From the NCBI GenBank assembly GCA_051893155.1, contig JBJFGY010000088.1, positions 1 to 7,043 of the forward strand: a stretch of 7,043 nt of DNA, read 5' to 3'. Positions 6,553-7,043 of this stretch are shown here, piece after piece. Source of the stretch: UBA6448 sp051893155. GTDB lineage: Bacteria; Bacillota_I; Bacilli_A; RF39; UBA660. Position 1 is the first letter of the stretch, and every line of letters begins with the position of its first letter. The notes below the pieces were generated by a model, which saw only the letters and a list, made by a program, of their open reading frames with translations, did no database searches and was not told where the DNA came from. Made by a program: the position numbers and the translations under genes.

Positions 6553-6570
6553 TAATAAGTAGCTTGGTAT

Positions 6571-6661
6571 GGAGTAGTACTCAAGAGGCTGAAGAGGCGC
6601 CCCTGCTAAGGGTGTAGACCGGATAACTGGTGCGAGAGTTCAAATCTCTCCTGCTCCGCCA
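6571..6661 (+). tRNA. tRNA-Ser, anticodon GCU (codons AGC/AGU)
   Basis: The full cloverleaf folds by eye. The acceptor GGAGTAG (6571-6577) pairs with CTGCTCC (6651-6657) with one G-U. The anticodon stem CGCCC/GGGTG holds loop CTGCTAA, with anticodon GCT at 6605-6607. The long variable arm typical of serine tRNAs is ACCGG-ATAA-CTGGT (6618-6631), and the T arm is GAGAG-TTCAAAT-CTCTC (6634-6650). The discriminator is G6658, and CCA is encoded (6659-6661). It is a single-gene unit with its own promoter and terminator, although the ZnuA-like gene just upstream may read into it. Confidence 0.98.
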
Positions 6662-6672
6662 TTTTAGATATT

Positions 6673-6695
6673 AAATCCGTTAAAGGATTTTTTTT
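6673..6695 (+). terminator. Rho-independent terminator after tRNA-Ser
   Basis: AAATCC (6673-6678), a 6-base loop and GGATTT (6685-6690) form a hairpin followed by five more T (6691-6695). It sits 11 bases past the encoded CCA. It closes the rightward yidD/ZnuA-like/tRNA-Ser side. Confidence 0.75.
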
Positions 6696-6713
6696 ATTGT
6701 TTAAAAAAGACAT

Positions 6714-6736
6714 AAAAAAACTCAGATTATCTGAGT
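6714..6736 (-). terminator. Rho-independent terminator of the tRNA-Ile-tRNA-Glu operon
   Basis: ACTCAGA (6720-6726), TTA and TCTGAGT (6730-6736) form a perfect 7-bp stem with a 3-base loop. On the minus strand it is followed by a T-run (A-run 6714-6720). It lies 12 bases past the tRNA-Glu CCA end and 18 bases from the opposing tRNA-Ser terminator. Confidence 0.82.
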
Positions 6737-6748
6737 ATAATTTTAAAT

Positions 6749-6825
6749 TGGTGACCCGTACGGGATTTGAACCCATGAGTCCATGCGTGAAAGGCATGTG
6801 TGTTAAACCGCTTCACCAACGGGCC
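6749..6825 (-). tRNA. tRNA-Glu, anticodon UUC
   Basis: On the minus strand the acceptor GGCCCGT pairs with ACGGGTC. The anticodon stem CATGC/GCATG holds loop CTTTCAC, with anticodon TTC at 6789-6791. The T arm is ATGGG-TTCAAAT-CCCGT. The discriminator is A6752, and CCA is encoded (6749-6751). The body closely resembles Bacillus-type tRNA-Glu in acceptor and D arm. It follows tRNA-Ile by 5 bases and must be co-transcribed with it. Confidence 0.98.
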
Positions 6826-6830
6826 ATTAA

Positions 6831-6907
<77 letters not shown>

Positions 6908-6924
6908 ACGTAAACTTTTTACGT
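6908..6924 (-). promoter_or_regulatory. Leader hairpin abutting the 5' end of tRNA-Ile
   Basis: ACGTAAA (6908-6914), CTT and TTTACGT (6918-6924) form a perfect 7-bp stem with a 3-base loop. It ends exactly at the base before the mature tRNA-Ile. With initiation predicted near 6926, the whole 5' leader of the tRNA precursor would be this hairpin, which RNase P must then remove. Confidence 0.5.
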
Positions 6925-6932
6925 ACTTTTTA

Positions 6933-6979
6933 ATTTTACCTTATTTTTACTATAAATGCAACTATTTTTTTAAAAAAAT
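6933..6979 (-). promoter_or_regulatory. Promoter of the tRNA-Ile-tRNA-Glu operon with UP-like A/T tract
   Basis: On the minus strand, a -35 TTGCAT (6956-6961) and a -10 TAAAAT (6933-6938) are separated by exactly 17 bases. Just upstream of the -35 lies a T7A7 tract inside the palindrome at 6964-6979, where an UP element would contact the RNA polymerase alpha subunit. Both are as expected for a strong stable-RNA promoter. Confidence 0.65.
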
Positions 6980-6986
6980 TATCTTT

Positions 6987-7043
6987 TTAGTTAATTTTCA
7001 TTTGAAATTCCGTTTTATTAAGAAAAACTGCAATAAGTCTGAT
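6987..7043 (-). CDS. Possible 3' end of a leftward gene cut by the window edge
   Basis: From the right edge, one minus-strand frame is open for 18 codons and ends in TAA at 6987-6989 (peptide IRLIAVFLNKTEFQMKIN). The two other minus frames stop within 8 and 15 codons. The stretch is too short to recognise and could be non-coding. If real, it ends just upstream of the tRNA-Ile promoter, with no convincing GC-containing terminator between them. Confidence 0.25.
   Translation of the reverse strand: MRLIAVFLNKTEFQMKIN

Noticed and set aside
6606..6797. 63-codon leftward open frame
   Set aside because: It lies antisense to tRNA-Ser and overlaps tRNA-Glu and both terminators; its peptide is the familiar false product of a reverse-read tRNA.

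Overview
The window is a very AT-rich chromosomal segment from a low-GC Gram-positive-type bacterium (Bacillota/Mycoplasmatota range). The evidence is the rnc-smc gene pair, Shine-Dalgarno sites of the AAGGAG type, -35/-10 promoters of the housekeeping-sigma type, a Bacillus-like tRNA-Glu, and a short mollicute-sized SMC. Every tryptophan in the six intact genes is TGG, no gene needs a TGA read-through, and every stop is TAA. This argues against the Mycoplasma/Spiroplasma code (TGA = Trp) and fits an uncultured Bacilli lineage with the standard bacterial code. This placement is an inference; no 16S rRNA is present.

Layout. Positions 28-5342 hold a leftward block: rnc (RNase III), smc (chromosome condensin ATPase), an Xre-type helix-turn-helix regulator, and a single-pass, cysteine-rich exported protein of unknown function, closed by a hairpin terminator at 28-60. 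rnc-smc and regulator-exported protein are each tightly coupled, with 3-base gaps and the SD buried in the end of the upstream gene. The regulator has its own promoter. A 98-base divergent promoter region (5343-5440) separates this block from a rightward pair: yidD (membrane protein insertion factor) and a lipoprotein of the ZnuA/TroA metal-binding-protein fold. A consensus promoter starting on the base after that gene's stop drives tRNA-Ser(GCU), which ends in its own terminator. From the right edge, a leftward tRNA-Ile(GAU)-tRNA-Glu(UUC) operon converges on it, with its own promoter, leader hairpin and terminator. The last 57 bases may be the tail of another leftward gene.

How the parts relate. 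rnc, smc, yidD and the tRNAs are housekeeping genes for RNA processing, chromosome segregation, membrane biogenesis and translation. The less ordinary parts are: (1) the regulator plus exported Cys-rich protein where many Bacillota carry ftsY; (2) a ZnuA-like lipoprotein with no histidine at all, so lacking the usual metal ligands, and with no transporter partner beside it; (3) divergent rnc/yidD promoters whose -35 boxes occupy the same bases; (4) symmetric DNA elements over the tRNA-Ser and regulator promoters. I see no CRISPR array, insertion sequence, prophage or recognised defence system.
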